From Tuberibacillus calidus DSM 17572 (GTDB taxonomy: Bacteria > Bacillota > Bacilli > Bacillales > Sporolactobacillaceae), in contig NZ_KE387195.1 of assembly GCF_000430685.1 (NCBI RefSeq), positions 37,037 to 81,707 of the forward strand: a stretch of 44,671 nt of DNA, in the 5' to 3' direction. Of the stretch, positions 25,291 to 34,170 are shown piece after piece (the first letter of the stretch is position 1; the number at the start of each line of letters is the position of its first letter). The notes under the pieces are model-generated. The model ran no database searches, had not been told where the DNA came from, and saw only the letters and a program-made list of their open reading frames with translations. The translations under genes and the position numbers were made by a program.

Positions 25291-25609
25291 TCTAATTCCC
25301 CCTATAATTCTCTCACTTTAAGTATACAGATTTCGCAGTTTCCTTACTATATATTAAATTAGCAAATGAGCTGTCCTAAAAATGGAACAGCTGGCGTGGT
25401 TAATCTATCACACCCCTGTTGGCCGAAAGCCCAACATAAATTCAATTTTTGAGTAAAAACAAATAGGAACACCGTTTCCCTTATGGCGGGGGCGGCCTTG
25501 GTCACGTTATCTTGCTAATACTAAAAGCCCTTACTGAAGTTTGGTTTTCATGAAAAAAAGCTTGCTTGTTAAAGAAGCTTACGGCTATATTTTACTCAGG
25601 GGGGAGAAT
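25291..25609. other. Island boundary, no gene
   Basis: Contains the upstream region of hsdM (minus) and the leader of the plus-strand gene at 25610. A segment around 25380-25530 with higher GC looks like mobile-element debris, but I could not assign it. Confidence 0.4.
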
Positions 25610-26035
25610 ATGGAGACGAATGAGTCGAATAAGACCTTTATTTTAGAGAAATACAAAGAGGTCAGCAATAACCGCCGGCATTATAGCAGCCTGCGTTTTG
25701 CCCTTTTGCCATTTTACTTTGCCATTCAAGGCTGGATCATCCAGGCGGCTTTTGATAAAAGCCATCTGCCGCTCGCTATTTACGCTTTAATCGGGATTTT
25801 ATCCACTTATGTTTTTTGGACAATTGAAGAACGCATCTTAGAGTATTACACCCATTTGGAAAAAGTCGCCGCCAACATTGAAAAACAATTAGAGATAGAC
25901 GTCAAAATGTTTGTCACATGGCCGAAATCGACATTCCGCAGCAACACCCGCTGGTCGATTCGTACCACGTATTTCGTTTGCATGACGTTTTGGGTCGTGA
26001 CTTTATGCTATAGTATCTATCAATTATTGACTTAA
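25610..26035 (+). CDS. Small integral membrane protein, hypothetical
   Basis: 141 residues from ATG at 25610, preceded by GGGGGGAG; the longer frame to 25541 lacks a signal. It has an N-terminal amphipathic helix (NKTFILEKYKEVSNNRRHYS), two closely spaced transmembrane helices (about 28-65), a charged helical segment and a third helix near the C-terminus (about 115-137). The layout recalls small 2-3 TM proteins with cytoplasmic helices such as RipA-like or SLATT-like proteins, but no defining motif is seen. Divergent from hsdM, at the edge of the defence island. Confidence 0.7.
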   Translation: METNESNKTFILEKYKEVSNNRRHYSSLRFALLPFYFAIQGWIIQAAFDKSHLPLAIYALIGILSTYVFWTIEERILEYYTHLEKVAANIEKQLEIDVKMFVTWPKSTFRSNTRWSIRTTYFVCMTFWVVTLCYSIYQLLT

Positions 26036-26463
26036 GTCCATTCAGTTATCGCACGAATGGATGCGACCAAAAAAAACAATTGGGGTTCTAAAAAAAAGAA
26101 AGGTTGACTCTATGATTGGCTTTCGAAAGGCTTAGGAAAATGAAATGTAGCCAAATCATAAGGAGACAACCTTTTGGATTTCTTGTCTTGCCACGGGCAC
26201 CTCTATGACACCGCACATAGACATTTTCCGGAAAACCGTGTCATTTGCCTGCGCGATTAAAGTGAGCGACCATTGCGTTGTAACGCGGAATAAATAAGAG
26301 TGAAGCCCCTTATCCTTAAAGTCCCAATGGCAAATCAATATTAGTAGCCAAGCTTTGGAACTTTGCCTGCTTTTTGTACATAAACCTTAACGACATTCGC
26401 CTTCAAACTTTAAGAGCTTCTAGTGAATGGATGCATTCACACGAATAAAGTCGTCCAAGAAAA
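26036..26463. other. Intergenic with inverted repeat and transposase debris
   Basis: A long imperfect inverted repeat spans about 26099-26175: AAAGGTTG...TATGATTGGCT on the left and AGCCAAATCATA...CAACCTTT on the right, separated by about 28 bases. Immediately after it the plus strand encodes FLSCHGHLYDTAHRHF and a short continuation up to a TAA, resembling the N-terminus of a transposase. No complete gene is present. Confidence 0.5.
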
Positions 26464-26820
26464 CTAACAATCCTTCGTCGGTGTGCCTGGATTGGTTGCG
26501 GTTTTAAAGGATTGGCCGCAGCCGCAGGTGGCGATGGCGTTCGGGTTATCGATGATGAACCCGCCGCCCATGAGGTTTTGTTTGTAATCGATGGTGACGC
26601 CTTCCAAAAGCGGCGCGCTGTCTTTATCAATCACGACCTTAAGGCCATCGGTTTCGATCTGTTTGTCATCATCATTGATTTCTTGGTCGAAGCCTAATCC
26701 GTATGATAAACCCGAGCAGCCACCGCCTCTTACCGCCAGGCGCAGAACAAGGTTATCCGCTTCTTGCTCCGCCATCATTTCTTTAATGCGACTGTTGGCC
26801 GCTTCCGTAATGGTAATCAT
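26464..26820 (-). CDS. yutM: HesB/IscA-type iron-sulfur carrier protein (YutM)
   Basis: 118 residues, A-type Fe-S carrier. The three ligand cysteines are seen in GGGCSGLSYGL and the C-terminal ATCGCGQSF, spaced as in IscA/SufA/ErpA. ATG at 26820 is used, with GAGGTG just upstream; a GTG three codons earlier is possible. The C-terminal tail (TATNPGTPTKDC) is slightly longer than usual and adds a further cysteine. In Bacillus this gene lies beside dapF in the same yut neighbourhood, as here, except for the modAB insertion. Confidence 0.92.
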   Translation of the reverse strand: MITITEAANSRIKEMMAEQEADNLVLRLAVRGGGCSGLSYGLGFDQEINDDDKQIETDGLKVVIDKDSAPLLEGVTIDYKQNLMGGGFIIDNPNAIATCGCGQSFKTATNPGTPTKDC

Positions 26821-27018
26821 ACTTTTCACCTCACTCCCTTTTTTATCATTATAATGGGATCCGGATCTTGCTACAAGTCAACCAACTTCATGTCCAATTG
26901 TCCACATTTTTGATCGTTTTTTTTCTGACAAAATTACGAACCTACTGTCACGATCGTTCGGTAAGGCTTTTTTTATTGTATAATACAAGCAGACAAAACG
27001 TTCATAAGGGGTTTTTGT

Positions 27019-27786
27019 ATGTACCGGATTTTTGTGGCCGTCCTTTTTAGCGCCTTACTGATCACGGGATGTTCGAAAGCAGATAGCAGCCACGAGAGCC
27101 CTGCGTTAACGGTATCTGCTGCCGCAAGCCTTGCTGACGTCTTGAACCCCTTGACGACCCAATTTACGAAAGAAACCGGCATACTGGTACATCTCAACTT
27201 CGCATCGTCCGGGACGCTGGAAAAACAAATTGAAGCTGGTGCCTCAGCCGACCTTTTCTTTTCAGCCGCCGAAAATTACACAAATCAGTTGATTGACAAA
27301 GGGCTTGTGGATAAAAAATGGGTGAAGCCGCTCGTTTCGAATAAGCTTGTGCTCATTGTTCCTAAAAATAGTGACGAGATTCACAGCATTGATGACTTGG
27401 CCGCGGCGAAAGTCATCGCGATCGGCACACCGGAACTCGTTCCCGCCGGTGAATACGCCAAAGAAGCGCTGACAAGCTTGCATCTCTGGGGAGCGCTCCA
27501 AGCGAAAATGGTTTACGGAAAAGACGTCCGCCAAGTGTTAAGTTATGTGGAGACGGGAAATGCCGATGTCGGGCTCGTCTACCTAAGCGATGCTAAAACG
27601 AGCACAAAAGTCAAAACCGTACAAGTGTTGCCGGACGCCTCACACCAGCCGATTCTTTACCCTTGCGCGATTATAAAAAACAGCGATCACCAAAATGAAG
27701 CCGAAAAGCTGTTTCATTATCTGCAGTCAAAAGCAGCCATGCAGCTGTTTAAAAAATACGGTTTTGAACCATTAGTGAAGGAATAA
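27019..27786 (+). CDS. modA: Molybdate ABC transporter substrate-binding lipoprotein
   Basis: 255 residues with a lipoprotein signal peptide (lipobox ITGC). The mature protein is a ModA family type II binding protein: VSAAASLADVLNPL at the N-terminus, FASSGTLEKQIEAGA(S)ADLFFSA, and EYAKEALTSL and GKDVRQVLSYVETGNADVG. These segments provide the oxyanion contacts in ModA. ATG follows AAGGGG. A -10 element TATAAT at 26979-26984 gives a likely promoter. It is followed after 5 bases by modB. Confidence 0.93.
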   Translation: MYRIFVAVLFSALLITGCSKADSSHESPALTVSAAASLADVLNPLTTQFTKETGILVHLNFASSGTLEKQIEAGASADLFFSAAENYTNQLIDKGLVDKKWVKPLVSNKLVLIVPKNSDEIHSIDDLAAAKVIAIGTPELVPAGEYAKEALTSLHLWGALQAKMVYGKDVRQVLSYVETGNADVGLVYLSDAKTSTKVKTVQVLPDASHQPILYPCAIIKNSDHQNEAEKLFHYLQSKAAMQLFKKYGFEPLVKE

Positions 27787-27791
27787 ACCCA

Positions 27792-28463
27792 ATGAGTAAC
27801 GCGTTGACCACTGAAGCTTTTCTTGATCCAATCATACGCTCACTGATTGTCGCGGTTGTCTCGACCCTTCTTTGTTTGGTAACGGCGACGGGACTGGGCT
27901 ATTTCTTTAGCCATCGCCGTTTTATCGGGAAAACCGCGGCGGAAACCTTTTTGATGCTTCCGCTTGTTCTTCCGCCGTCCGTCGTTGGTTTCGGATTATT
28001 GGTCATCTTTGGGCGGAGCAGCTGGGTGGGCCGCTTTTTTGAATGGCTTCTGCATCAGCCGATCGTTTTTACGGTTTGGGCGGCGATGATCGCCTCTTTT
28101 GTCGTCGCTTTTCCGCTGATGTTTCAAACGGTGAAAAACGGCTTTGAAGCGGTCAATCCGGACATTCGGGAAGCAGCGAAAATCGATGGGGCAGGTCGTG
28201 GCCGGCTGTTTTGGCATATTGATCTGCCGCTCGCTAAACACGCCGTTCTGACCGGGACATTGCTCGCTTTTGCCCGCTCCATTGGGGAATTTGGTGCGAC
28301 GCTGATGATTGCCGGAAATATCCCCGGAAAAACACAAACCATGCCAACCGCCATCTATATTGCCGTCGAGACCAATCACCTCGCTCTCGCCTGGGGCTGG
28401 GTCGCCTGCACGGTCATTTTTTCATTTGTGCTGTTGCTGTTTGTTTATTCCTTGAGGAAATAA
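27792..28463 (+). CDS. modB: Molybdate ABC transporter permease
   Basis: 223 residues with five to six transmembrane helices and the EAA loop that docks the ATPase (EAAKIDGAGRGRLFWHIDLP). The GEFGATLMIAGNIPGKTQTM motif is diagnostic for ModB. No modC ATPase gene follows: the next minus-strand gene is dapF and the gap contains only a terminator, so the ATPase must be encoded elsewhere or the system is incomplete. Confidence 0.95.
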   Translation: MSNALTTEAFLDPIIRSLIVAVVSTLLCLVTATGLGYFFSHRRFIGKTAAETFLMLPLVLPPSVVGFGLLVIFGRSSWVGRFFEWLLHQPIVFTVWAAMIASFVVAFPLMFQTVKNGFEAVNPDIREAAKIDGAGRGRLFWHIDLPLAKHAVLTGTLLAFARSIGEFGATLMIAGNIPGKTQTMPTAIYIAVETNHLALAWGWVACTVIFSFVLLLFVYSLRK

Positions 28464-28568
28464 TTGGGTTGCCGTCATACTACCGAATAACATCTATTGG
28501 TCGCAAGCTTTTGACCGCTTCAGAAGGAATGAAGAAAAAAACTGGTACATAACTCACCCATGTTAATG

Positions 28569-28611
28569 AAAAAGCTCCGATGATCGCACTTTGATGGTCG
28601 GAGCTTTTTTG
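28569..28611 (+). terminator. Terminator downstream of modB
   Basis: AAAGCTCCGA and TCGGAGCTTTTTT form a stem with a T-run, about 105 bases after the modB stop. The loop and right arm resemble another hairpin at 36492-36535. Confidence 0.85.
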
Positions 28612-28713
28612 AATATTTATCTGTCTATGGGAATTTTTCACTTTTTCTTTGTCACAGCATTTATAGCTGGAATAGGATCATGACAATCGAACCATTTTTG
28701 ACTTTTTTAACCC

Positions 28714-29577
28714 TCAAACAAAAAAGTTTCCTTCACAAACGGTTTCGGCGGGTCCGGTCATAAACGCGTGCCCGGATTGCGCATCCCAGCGAATTACTAA
28801 ATCGCCGCCATCAAGGTGCACGGTGATGTTTGCATCTTTCTCTGCCTTTTGATTTAAAATCGCCGCGACCGCAGCAGCCGTCGCTCCAGTGCCACAAGCT
28901 TGGGTCATGCCGGATCCGCGCTCCCAGACGCGGTAGACGAGTTCGCTTGGATTTTTCATTTCAATAAAACCGACATTCACGCCTTCGGGAAATAACGGAT
29001 GGTCGCCATCAGCTAACCGCGGGCCCAACTCTGCAATCGGTGCTTGTTCGATATCGTCCACAAAAAACAGCGCATGGGGATTGCCCATCGAGACAGCAGT
29101 CAAGTCGTAGTTTTTTCCGTCGATCGTCACGCGTTCGTTTATGACTGGAGCCCCACCTTCGCCAGCCATGGGGATGTCCTCGCGATTCAAATGCGGCTGC
29201 CCCATGTCCACGGTGACTTGGTCCACTGTGTTTCCGGTAACGTGCACTTCGGCCGTGACGATGCCGCCGAGCGTTTCGATGTGAAATTTTTTCTTGGAAA
29301 CAAGGCCCCGTTCATAGGCGTATTTCGCGACACAGCGCAGTCCGTTTCCGCAATTTTTCCCCTCCGACCCGTCTTTATTAAAAATGCGCATTTTTAGATC
29401 GGCTGCGTCCGATGGCACCATTAAAATCAAGCCATCCGAGCCGATGCCGGTAAAAGGATTCGACACTTTCCGGGCAAGGTCCGGCAAACCAGGCAGTTCC
29501 AGTTTTTGACTTATTAAATCCACGTAGATATAACAGTTTCCTAATCCGTGCATTTTAACAAAAGGGATTTGTGACAT
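28714..29577 (-). CDS. dapF: Diaminopimelate epimerase
   Basis: 287 residues, full length for DapF. It converts LL- to meso-diaminopimelate in lysine and peptidoglycan synthesis. Both catalytic cysteines are visible in [14 protein letters not shown] and [13 protein letters not shown]. The N-terminal [13 protein letters not shown] is typical, where most relatives have GND. ATG with AAGGAGAG upstream. Confidence 0.96.
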   Translation of the reverse strand: MSQIPFVKMHGLGNCYIYVDLISQKLELPGLPDLARKVSNPFTGIGSDGLILMVPSDAADLKMRIFNKDGSEGKNCGNGLRCVAKYAYERGLVSKKKFHIETLGGIVTAEVHVTGNTVDQVTVDMGQPHLNREDIPMAGEGGAPVINERVTIDGKNYDLTAVSMGNPHALFFVDDIEQAPIAELGPRLADGDHPLFPEGVNVGFIEMKNPSELVYRVWERGSGMTQACGTGATAAAVAAILNQKAEKDANITVHLDGGDLVIRWDAQSGHAFMTGPAETVCEGNFFV

Positions 29578-29698
29578 CTCCGCTCTCCTTCAACAAGAAA
29601 ATTTGGTTTTGACCAATGAAACAGGAGGTCGCAATACATATGAAAGTCGAACTCCTTCGTCAAGAAAGTTTGGATTTCACCAATGACCGCCCCTGGAT

Positions 29699-29941
29699 TT
29701 AGCGCTCCATTTTTCTTAGTGGGCTGTCGGACCAAATATAATCGTCGTCTATTTTTACAATGTCCAGCCGTTCGTGGCAACAAGGCATAACAATATGGGT
29801 TTTCACGCCGTCCTTGGCCTCTTCGAATGCTTCTTTTTTAAATGGCAAAAGGATGCTCGATGCCCCGCAGAACGGGCATTCCTGAAAATAGACATCTTGC
29901 ATCATCTGTTCGTACGGCCATGAATAAGACAAATCGTACAT
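29699..29941 (-). CDS. Small CPFC zinc-ribbon-like protein
   Basis: 80 residues containing CPFCG and a later PCCH, which together could bind one zinc. ATG is preceded by GGGAGGGAGAG. The gene sits between yuzB and dapF, on the same strand, in a conserved neighbourhood, so it is probably real and conserved. No function is known to me. Confidence 0.75.
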   Translation of the reverse strand: MYDLSYSWPYEQMMQDVYFQECPFCGASSILLPFKKEAFEEAKDGVKTHIVMPCCHERLDIVKIDDDYIWSDSPLRKMER

Positions 29942-29964
29942 CGGCTCTCCCTCCCGTCCTTGGC

Positions 29965-29992
29965 AAAAAACACCGCTTCTTGCGGTGTTTTT
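29965..29992. terminator. Bidirectional terminator
   Basis: AAAAAACACCGC and GCGGTGTTTTT pair around a TTCTT loop. On the minus strand it lies 4 bases past the yuzB stop. Confidence 0.9.
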
Positions 29993-29995
29993 CAG

Positions 29996-30220
29996 TTACC
30001 GAATCTTTTTTAAGTGGTCGAATATCCGTTCCATGACATCAAGCGGCGTCTCACCTAAAATGAGCTCGCCATTGACGTAGGCAAAACAGCGCTCATAACA
30101 AAGGTCACATTGGTCAAGGCAAGTGTATTCGATGACATTCAATGCCGGGTCATCACGCAATGCCGCAAGCGCCTGCTCGGCTTCTTCGGTAAAGTTACTC
30201 GTACAAATTTCAATCGTCAC
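29996..30220 (-). CDS. yuzB: YuzB-family (DUF1450) protein
   Basis: About 74 residues. I take the third GTG (30220, MTIEICTSNF) because AAAGGGG lies 5 bases upstream; GTGs at 30235 and 30226 also keep the frame. Conserved C-LDQCDLCYERCF cysteine cluster and the GETPLDVMERIFDHL end identify the DUF1450 family, which has a thioredoxin-like fold and unknown function. Adjacent to yuzD as in Bacillus. Confidence 0.88.
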   Translation of the reverse strand: MTIEICTSNFTEEAEQALAALRDDPALNVIEYTCLDQCDLCYERCFAYVNGELILGETPLDVMERIFDHLKKIR

Positions 30221-30300
30221 GCGCACCCCTTTCACCTCTTTTGGTCAGGTCTATTGAATGGGGGGGTATTTTCGGGGCGCAAATCCAACGCTGGTGCGCT

Positions 30301-30600
30301 TTAAAAGCCTTGTTGTTCAATAAAAGAAAAAATGTTTTTTAATTTCGGGTCGCCCTCGCCGATGACTTGGCCATTGGAGACGACAAGCGGATAAAAATAT
30401 TCGTCATTCAAGATTTTTTCCGTAAACTTTTTATCTTCTTCAGTCTCTGACTGATAAACATCGACATACCGCACTTGGATGTTGCTGTTGGGAAACTTTC
30501 TGCGGATCGCCGCATCCAACCATTCTTTCGTTTCCCTTGATGAAGGGGAATGCAGGCAGCTTGGGCATGGCGCCTCCGCTCCATAGACAGTGATAATCAT
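30301..30600 (-). CDS. yuzD: YuzD-family (DUF1462) thioredoxin-like protein
   Basis: 99 residues: ITVYGAEAPCPSCLHSPSS near the N-terminus supplies a C-x-x-C pair, followed by a glutaredoxin-like fold ending with PLVVSNGQVIGEGDPKL. Start ATG after GGAGGG. Divergent from yutI (NFU type), as in Bacillus, which suggests a link to Fe-S cluster or redox chemistry. Confidence 0.9.
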   Translation of the reverse strand: MIITVYGAEAPCPSCLHSPSSRETKEWLDAAIRRKFPNSNIQVRYVDVYQSETEEDKKFTEKILNDEYFYPLVVSNGQVIGEGDPKLKNIFSFIEQQGF

Positions 30601-30653
30601 GGCAGTCCCTCCCCGGAGGTTTTCTTTTTTTATGATTTAAGGGTATAACTTAA

Positions 30654-30860
30654 CCTTGGCTTGTGCTTGGACTTTTTATATACTTACGAAAAAGCGTCCC
30701 AGACCTTCAATCTACAATAGAAAAGTGTGCTTCATATTTTATGGTGTACGGATGAATAATCCTTGGCTTTTGCCTTTTGGGCTTTATCTATACTTACGAA
30801 AAACGCGTTAGCATTTTTCGTTTGATCCTTTCACACCTTCATTTTACAATAGAAAAGACG
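30654..30860. repeat. Imperfect tandem repeat in the yuzD-yutI gap
   Basis: Two copies, 107 bases apart at the left end (CCTTGGCTT at 30654 and 30761), both with TATACTTACGAAAAA in the middle and ending in TACAATAGAAAAG. The 357-bp divergent gap otherwise holds the promoters of yuzD and yutI. Confidence 0.75.
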
Positions 30861-30957
30861 AATAAGAAATGATTTTCGCGGAAATCCTTGCACAAATATA
30901 GATTTTTACAATGAAATTTTTTATAATAAAAGTAGTTTCGGAAAGGGGGCACCTTGT

Positions 30958-31182
30958 ATGCGTGAACAAGTTGAAGCCGTACTCACCAAACTCCGCCCTT
31001 TTTTGCTCCGTGACGGCGGGGACGTCGAACTTGTGAACGTCGACGAAGATGGCGTTGTAAGCGTCCGTCTCATGGGTGCATGTGGCAGTTGCCCGAGCTC
31101 GACGATTACACTTAAAGCCGGTATTGAACGGGCTTTGATGGAAGAAGTACCTGGATTTAAAGAACTCGAACAAGTATTCTAA
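30958..31182 (+). CDS. yutI: NifU-like (NFU-type) Fe-S scaffold protein
   Basis: 74 residues covering the complete NFU domain: [15 protein letters not shown] and the cluster ligands in [18 protein letters not shown] (C-x-x-C). It assembles and transfers [4Fe-4S] clusters. ATG with AAGGGGG upstream; terminator at 31192-31226. Confidence 0.95.
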   Translation: MREQVEAVLTKLRPFLLRDGGDVELVNVDEDGVVSVRLMGACGSCPSSTITLKAGIERALMEEVPGFKELEQVF

Positions 31183-31191
31183 AAATAAGGC

Positions 31192-31226
31192 AAAAGCCGC
31201 TCGGTTAATCGAGGCGGCTTTTTTTC
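31192..31226 (+). terminator. yutI terminator
   Basis: AAAGCCGC and GGCGGCTTTTTT pair with a 12-base loop and a T-run, 10 bases past the yutI stop. Confidence 0.92.
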
Positions 31227-31344
31227 ATTTTATGATAGGGTCTGCGGAATCTGCCCAGCCTGGATACGCATCAAAATGGGTTTGGCGATCGCTTTCCGAG
31301 ACTGGATGTGTAAAACCGTCGCAAGCTTTCTTGAAAAAGGAGCT

Positions 31345-31755
31345 GGTATTGGCAAAACAGCTCTTAAATCCGGCTTGTTTTCCCAGTATATTCAAGCTAT
31401 AGGCCATTTCAAAAAATTTTTCAGCCCAAAATGGCAGGTAGAACAGCGCTAAAGGCCATTTTGGTCCGCTTCCAAATCCAAAATGGCTTTTTGGATACAG
31501 ATGTTGGCAAAACAGCCCTCGAATCCGGCTTGTTTTCCCAGTATATTCAAGCTAAAGGCCATTTCAAAAAATTTTTCAGCTCAAAATGGCAGATAGAGCC
31601 GTGCTAAAGGCCATTTTGGATCGCTTCCTATTCCAAAATGGCTTTTTGGATACAGATATTGGTAAAGCACCCCTCATATCCGGCTTGTTTTTCCATTAAA
31701 TTCAAGCTAAAAGCCATTTCAAAAAATTTTTCGGCCCAAAATGGCAGATAGGACT
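31345..31755. repeat. 155-bp tandem repeat array, orientation A (about 2.6 copies)
   Basis: TTGGCAAAAC-type unit starts lie at 31349, 31504 and 31659, a period of exactly 155. Each unit contains two dyads built on GCCATTTT/AAAATGGC: a short one (GCCATTTC...AAAATGGC) and a longer one (GGCCATTTTGGA...TCCAAAATGGC). Copies differ by scattered substitutions. The same unit occurs in reverse orientation at 41395-41870. No gene is visible in the array. Confidence 0.9.
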
Positions 31756-31886
31756 CGATGCAACAACCCATGGCTCTCGCTGCTTTTGTTATTTTTAAAG
31801 TTTATAACCTACACACCTGTTTCCGAGGGCCTAGGCCGCGAATCCTGCGAAGCGGGTGTGAGGCAAGGCGCAGTCCGCGCGGATCC

Positions 31887-32010
31887 CATACATGCTACAC
31901 GACGCCGACGCCATACATGACGCCCAAAGCCGTTCCGATACATGCCACCTAGCTCCGATTCCATACATGCCAACCAGCGCCAATTCCAATCATGACGCCT
32001 GTTACTTAAT
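31887..32010. repeat. 25-bp tandem repeat, five copies
   Basis: CATACATG or a close variant begins at 31887, 31912, 31937, 31962 and 31987. Units share a GC-rich second half (about CC-ACC-GCCGATTC). It ends at the 3' end of the dehydrogenase gene. Long ORFs across it are artefacts of the repeat. Confidence 0.88.
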
Positions 32011-32986
32011 GCCCAAGTTCGTTCACCGGAGTCAGCGGCTTTTGCCCGCGAACGAGGACGGCATGCAAATTTTCTAAAGCGAGTTTGACCATGGCGGAGC
32101 GCGTTTCGGTCGTCGCGCTGCCGATGTGGGGGAGGCAGACAACTTGAGGCAGCGCAAGCAACGGATGGTCTTTGCCAATCGGTTCTTCCGCAAAGACATC
32201 CAAGCCGCACCCGGCAATCTCCCCTGTTTTGACAGCCTGGTACAATGCTTTTTCATCCACGCTTTTTCCCCGGCCGACATTCACGAAAATCGCCTCGTTT
32301 TTCATCATCCGAAACGCCTTTTCGTTAAAGATTTGGCGGGTCTCTTCGGTTAACGGCAACAAATCAATCACAAAATCCGCTTCTTGCAACAAGGTTTCAA
32401 AGGAAACATATTTCGCACCTAGCTCGGTTTCAGCTTGTACATTCCGCGAGCGATTATGGTAAAGGATGTTCATCTCAAAACCTTTCGCCCGCTTGGCCAC
32501 AGCCGTTCCGATGCGGCCCATGCCGACAATACCGATCGTTTTATGATGAACGTCTGTACCCGCTAAAAGAAACGGGCCCCATTCTTTCCATTCGCCCTTT
32601 TTGATAAATTCAGCCGCCTCCACAACACGCCGGGCGGTAGTCAAAACTAAAGCCATCGCTAAATCCGCTGTTGTATCCGTCAAGACATCGGGGGTGTTTG
32701 TCACGTGGATGCCCTTTTCGGTGCAAGCGGCGATGTCAATATTGTCATAGCCGACGGCAAGGTTGGCGACGATTTTTAATTGCTTCGCATGCGTGACTAA
32801 TGGCCGATCCACAGCATCCGACAGCATCGTTAATATCCCGTCATTTTTTTCCACTTCTTGTAACAAACGCTCGCGCGGGACTGGGACCAATGCTTCATTC
32901 CAGAGCGAGATCTCCATCTCCTGATGGTAAGGCTTGAGTAAATGTTCTGGTATTTCCCGGGTGATAAACACTTTCGGCTTGCCCAC
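32006..32986 (-). CDS. D-isomer-specific 2-hydroxyacid dehydrogenase (glyoxylate/hydroxypyruvate reductase-like)
   Basis: 326 residues. NAD-binding motif GIVGMGRIG, catalytic Arg in FVNVGRGKSVDE, Glu in DVFAEEPIG and His in LPHIGSATTETR are all present. GYDNIDIAACTEKGIHVTNTP is typical of the glyoxylate reductase (GyaR/YvcT-like) group. GTG at 32986 with AAGGTGG upstream. Its last codons overlap the 25-bp repeat zone. Substrate cannot be decided from sequence. Confidence 0.9.
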   Translation of the reverse strand: MGKPKVFITREIPEHLLKPYHQEMEISLWNEALVPVPRERLLQEVEKNDGILTMLSDAVDRPLVTHAKQLKIVANLAVGYDNIDIAACTEKGIHVTNTPDVLTDTTADLAMALVLTTARRVVEAAEFIKKGEWKEWGPFLLAGTDVHHKTIGIVGMGRIGTAVAKRAKGFEMNILYHNRSRNVQAETELGAKYVSFETLLQEADFVIDLLPLTEETRQIFNEKAFRMMKNEAIFVNVGRGKSVDEKALYQAVKTGEIAGCGLDVFAEEPIGKDHPLLALPQVVCLPHIGSATTETRSAMVKLALENLHAVLVRGQKPLTPVNELGH

Positions 32987-33013
32987 ACTTCCACCTTCTC
33001 GTTTTTTACTTCA

Positions 33014-34006
33014 TTATAACGAAGTTTTCAGCGTGTTGGCCAGCCAGTCAATTCTTGGCAATGTTTTTATATAACGTTTTCCGAATGCGGCGAGGAATCG
33101 TTCTTCACGGTCGGCTTGTTCCAGAAGCTCATGAAGCGTGGCCAGAGCCTTCTGTTCGTCCGCCCGTCCATCAAAAAATGCTTCCGCGTTTTCAATAAAC
33201 AAAAGCGGATATAAAAGCCGGCTAAAAACGAGCCCGAGTCCGGCAACGGAAAGTTCGCGCTGGCTGACGTATTGATCGACAAAGGCAAAGATGTCCGATG
33301 TCGGGCGATTTTGTAAAAGTGCCCGACGCATCCATTCCGCTAAATCGCGCGCTGGGTGGTCGATCACCCATTGGTCCGGCGTCACCTGAAAAAAGCCGTC
33401 CAATCTCCAGCACTCTTCGTTGAACCGATGATGGGCAATCACCGGCTGATCGGTTACAGGGACATCAATGAAAAGATCCGTCACATATTGAATGGCGTTT
33501 TCCGCGCGTCCCGAAAAATAAGGGAAAACTTCTAAAAACAACGTTTCATAATCACTATGCACGTTTTTCTGTTCCACATCATTCCATTGCACGCTTAAAT
33601 CGTCGATGCGCTTCGCCCAAAAATCGCGCCAACCGGGAAGAAGATAAGTGCGGCTCGGCCTTTCGCTGAGAAGTTCAGCACCTACCCGATGAAAATGGGC
33701 TAGTGTCTTGCCATCGGCACGAAGCGGCCGGTCGGGATGATTCAGCAACAAAAGCACAACCGAATTGCCCGCGATCTCGACGGTTGTCTCATTCGTGTTT
33801 GTCGGAACAATGTAAGCGACGGATTCACCCCGGCGAAACAAGACTTCACTGTAATATTGGAGTTCCCCAAGGTCCGGATGATGAAATTGGGAAAGGTCTT
33901 TTAATAGATAAAGCTGGTTTCCGTCGGTTAGCCATTCGCATCCGTAAAAGCGAATTTCCTGTAACGCCAATCCATATGCGGCAAAAAGTTGATCCCGTAA
34001 AGACAT
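33014..34006 (-). CDS. yutH: YutH-like spore coat protein (kinase-fold, CotS-related)
   Basis: 330 residues from ATG at 34006 with GGGGTGGGG upstream; the track-longer frame upstream has no signal. It has the length and pattern of Bacillus YutH, a spore coat-associated protein related to aminoglycoside-phosphotransferase/HSK-like folds. Segments include GLALQEIRFYGCEW, HHRFNEECWRLD and VIDHPARDLAEWMR, the latter near where kinases hold the DFD/ARD loop. Catalytic residues are not obviously intact. Expressed in the mother cell in B. subtilis. Confidence 0.82.
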   Translation of the reverse strand: MSLRDQLFAAYGLALQEIRFYGCEWLTDGNQLYLLKDLSQFHHPDLGELQYYSEVLFRRGESVAYIVPTNTNETTVEIAGNSVVLLLLNHPDRPLRADGKTLAHFHRVGAELLSERPSRTYLLPGWRDFWAKRIDDLSVQWNDVEQKNVHSDYETLFLEVFPYFSGRAENAIQYVTDLFIDVPVTDQPVIAHHRFNEECWRLDGFFQVTPDQWVIDHPARDLAEWMRRALLQNRPTSDIFAFVDQYVSQRELSVAGLGLVFSRLLYPLLFIENAEAFFDGRADEQKALATLHELLEQADREERFLAAFGKRYIKTLPRIDWLANTLKTSL

Positions 34007-34170
34007 TATCCCCACCCCGTAACATACCGAAAGTTTCCAGCAAATTTGAGCCTTTAATATCACATGAAAAAGCATTCTGATGTATAATATGAAAAAATCA
34101 GGGCGGGCATGAGAGCCCGCATAAACCTTTTACGTCAAACACACGCTATAAGGCAAAGGATGGTGGAAAA

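Noticed and set aside
29578-29698. Lysine riboswitch upstream of dapF
   Set aside because: The leader is only about 120 bp, with a short repeat (ACCAATGA) but none of the conserved L-box structure.
31809-32210. 133-codon ORF antisense to the dehydrogenase end
   Set aside because: Runs through the 25-bp repeats and the dehydrogenase in another frame; no domain, no ribosome binding site.
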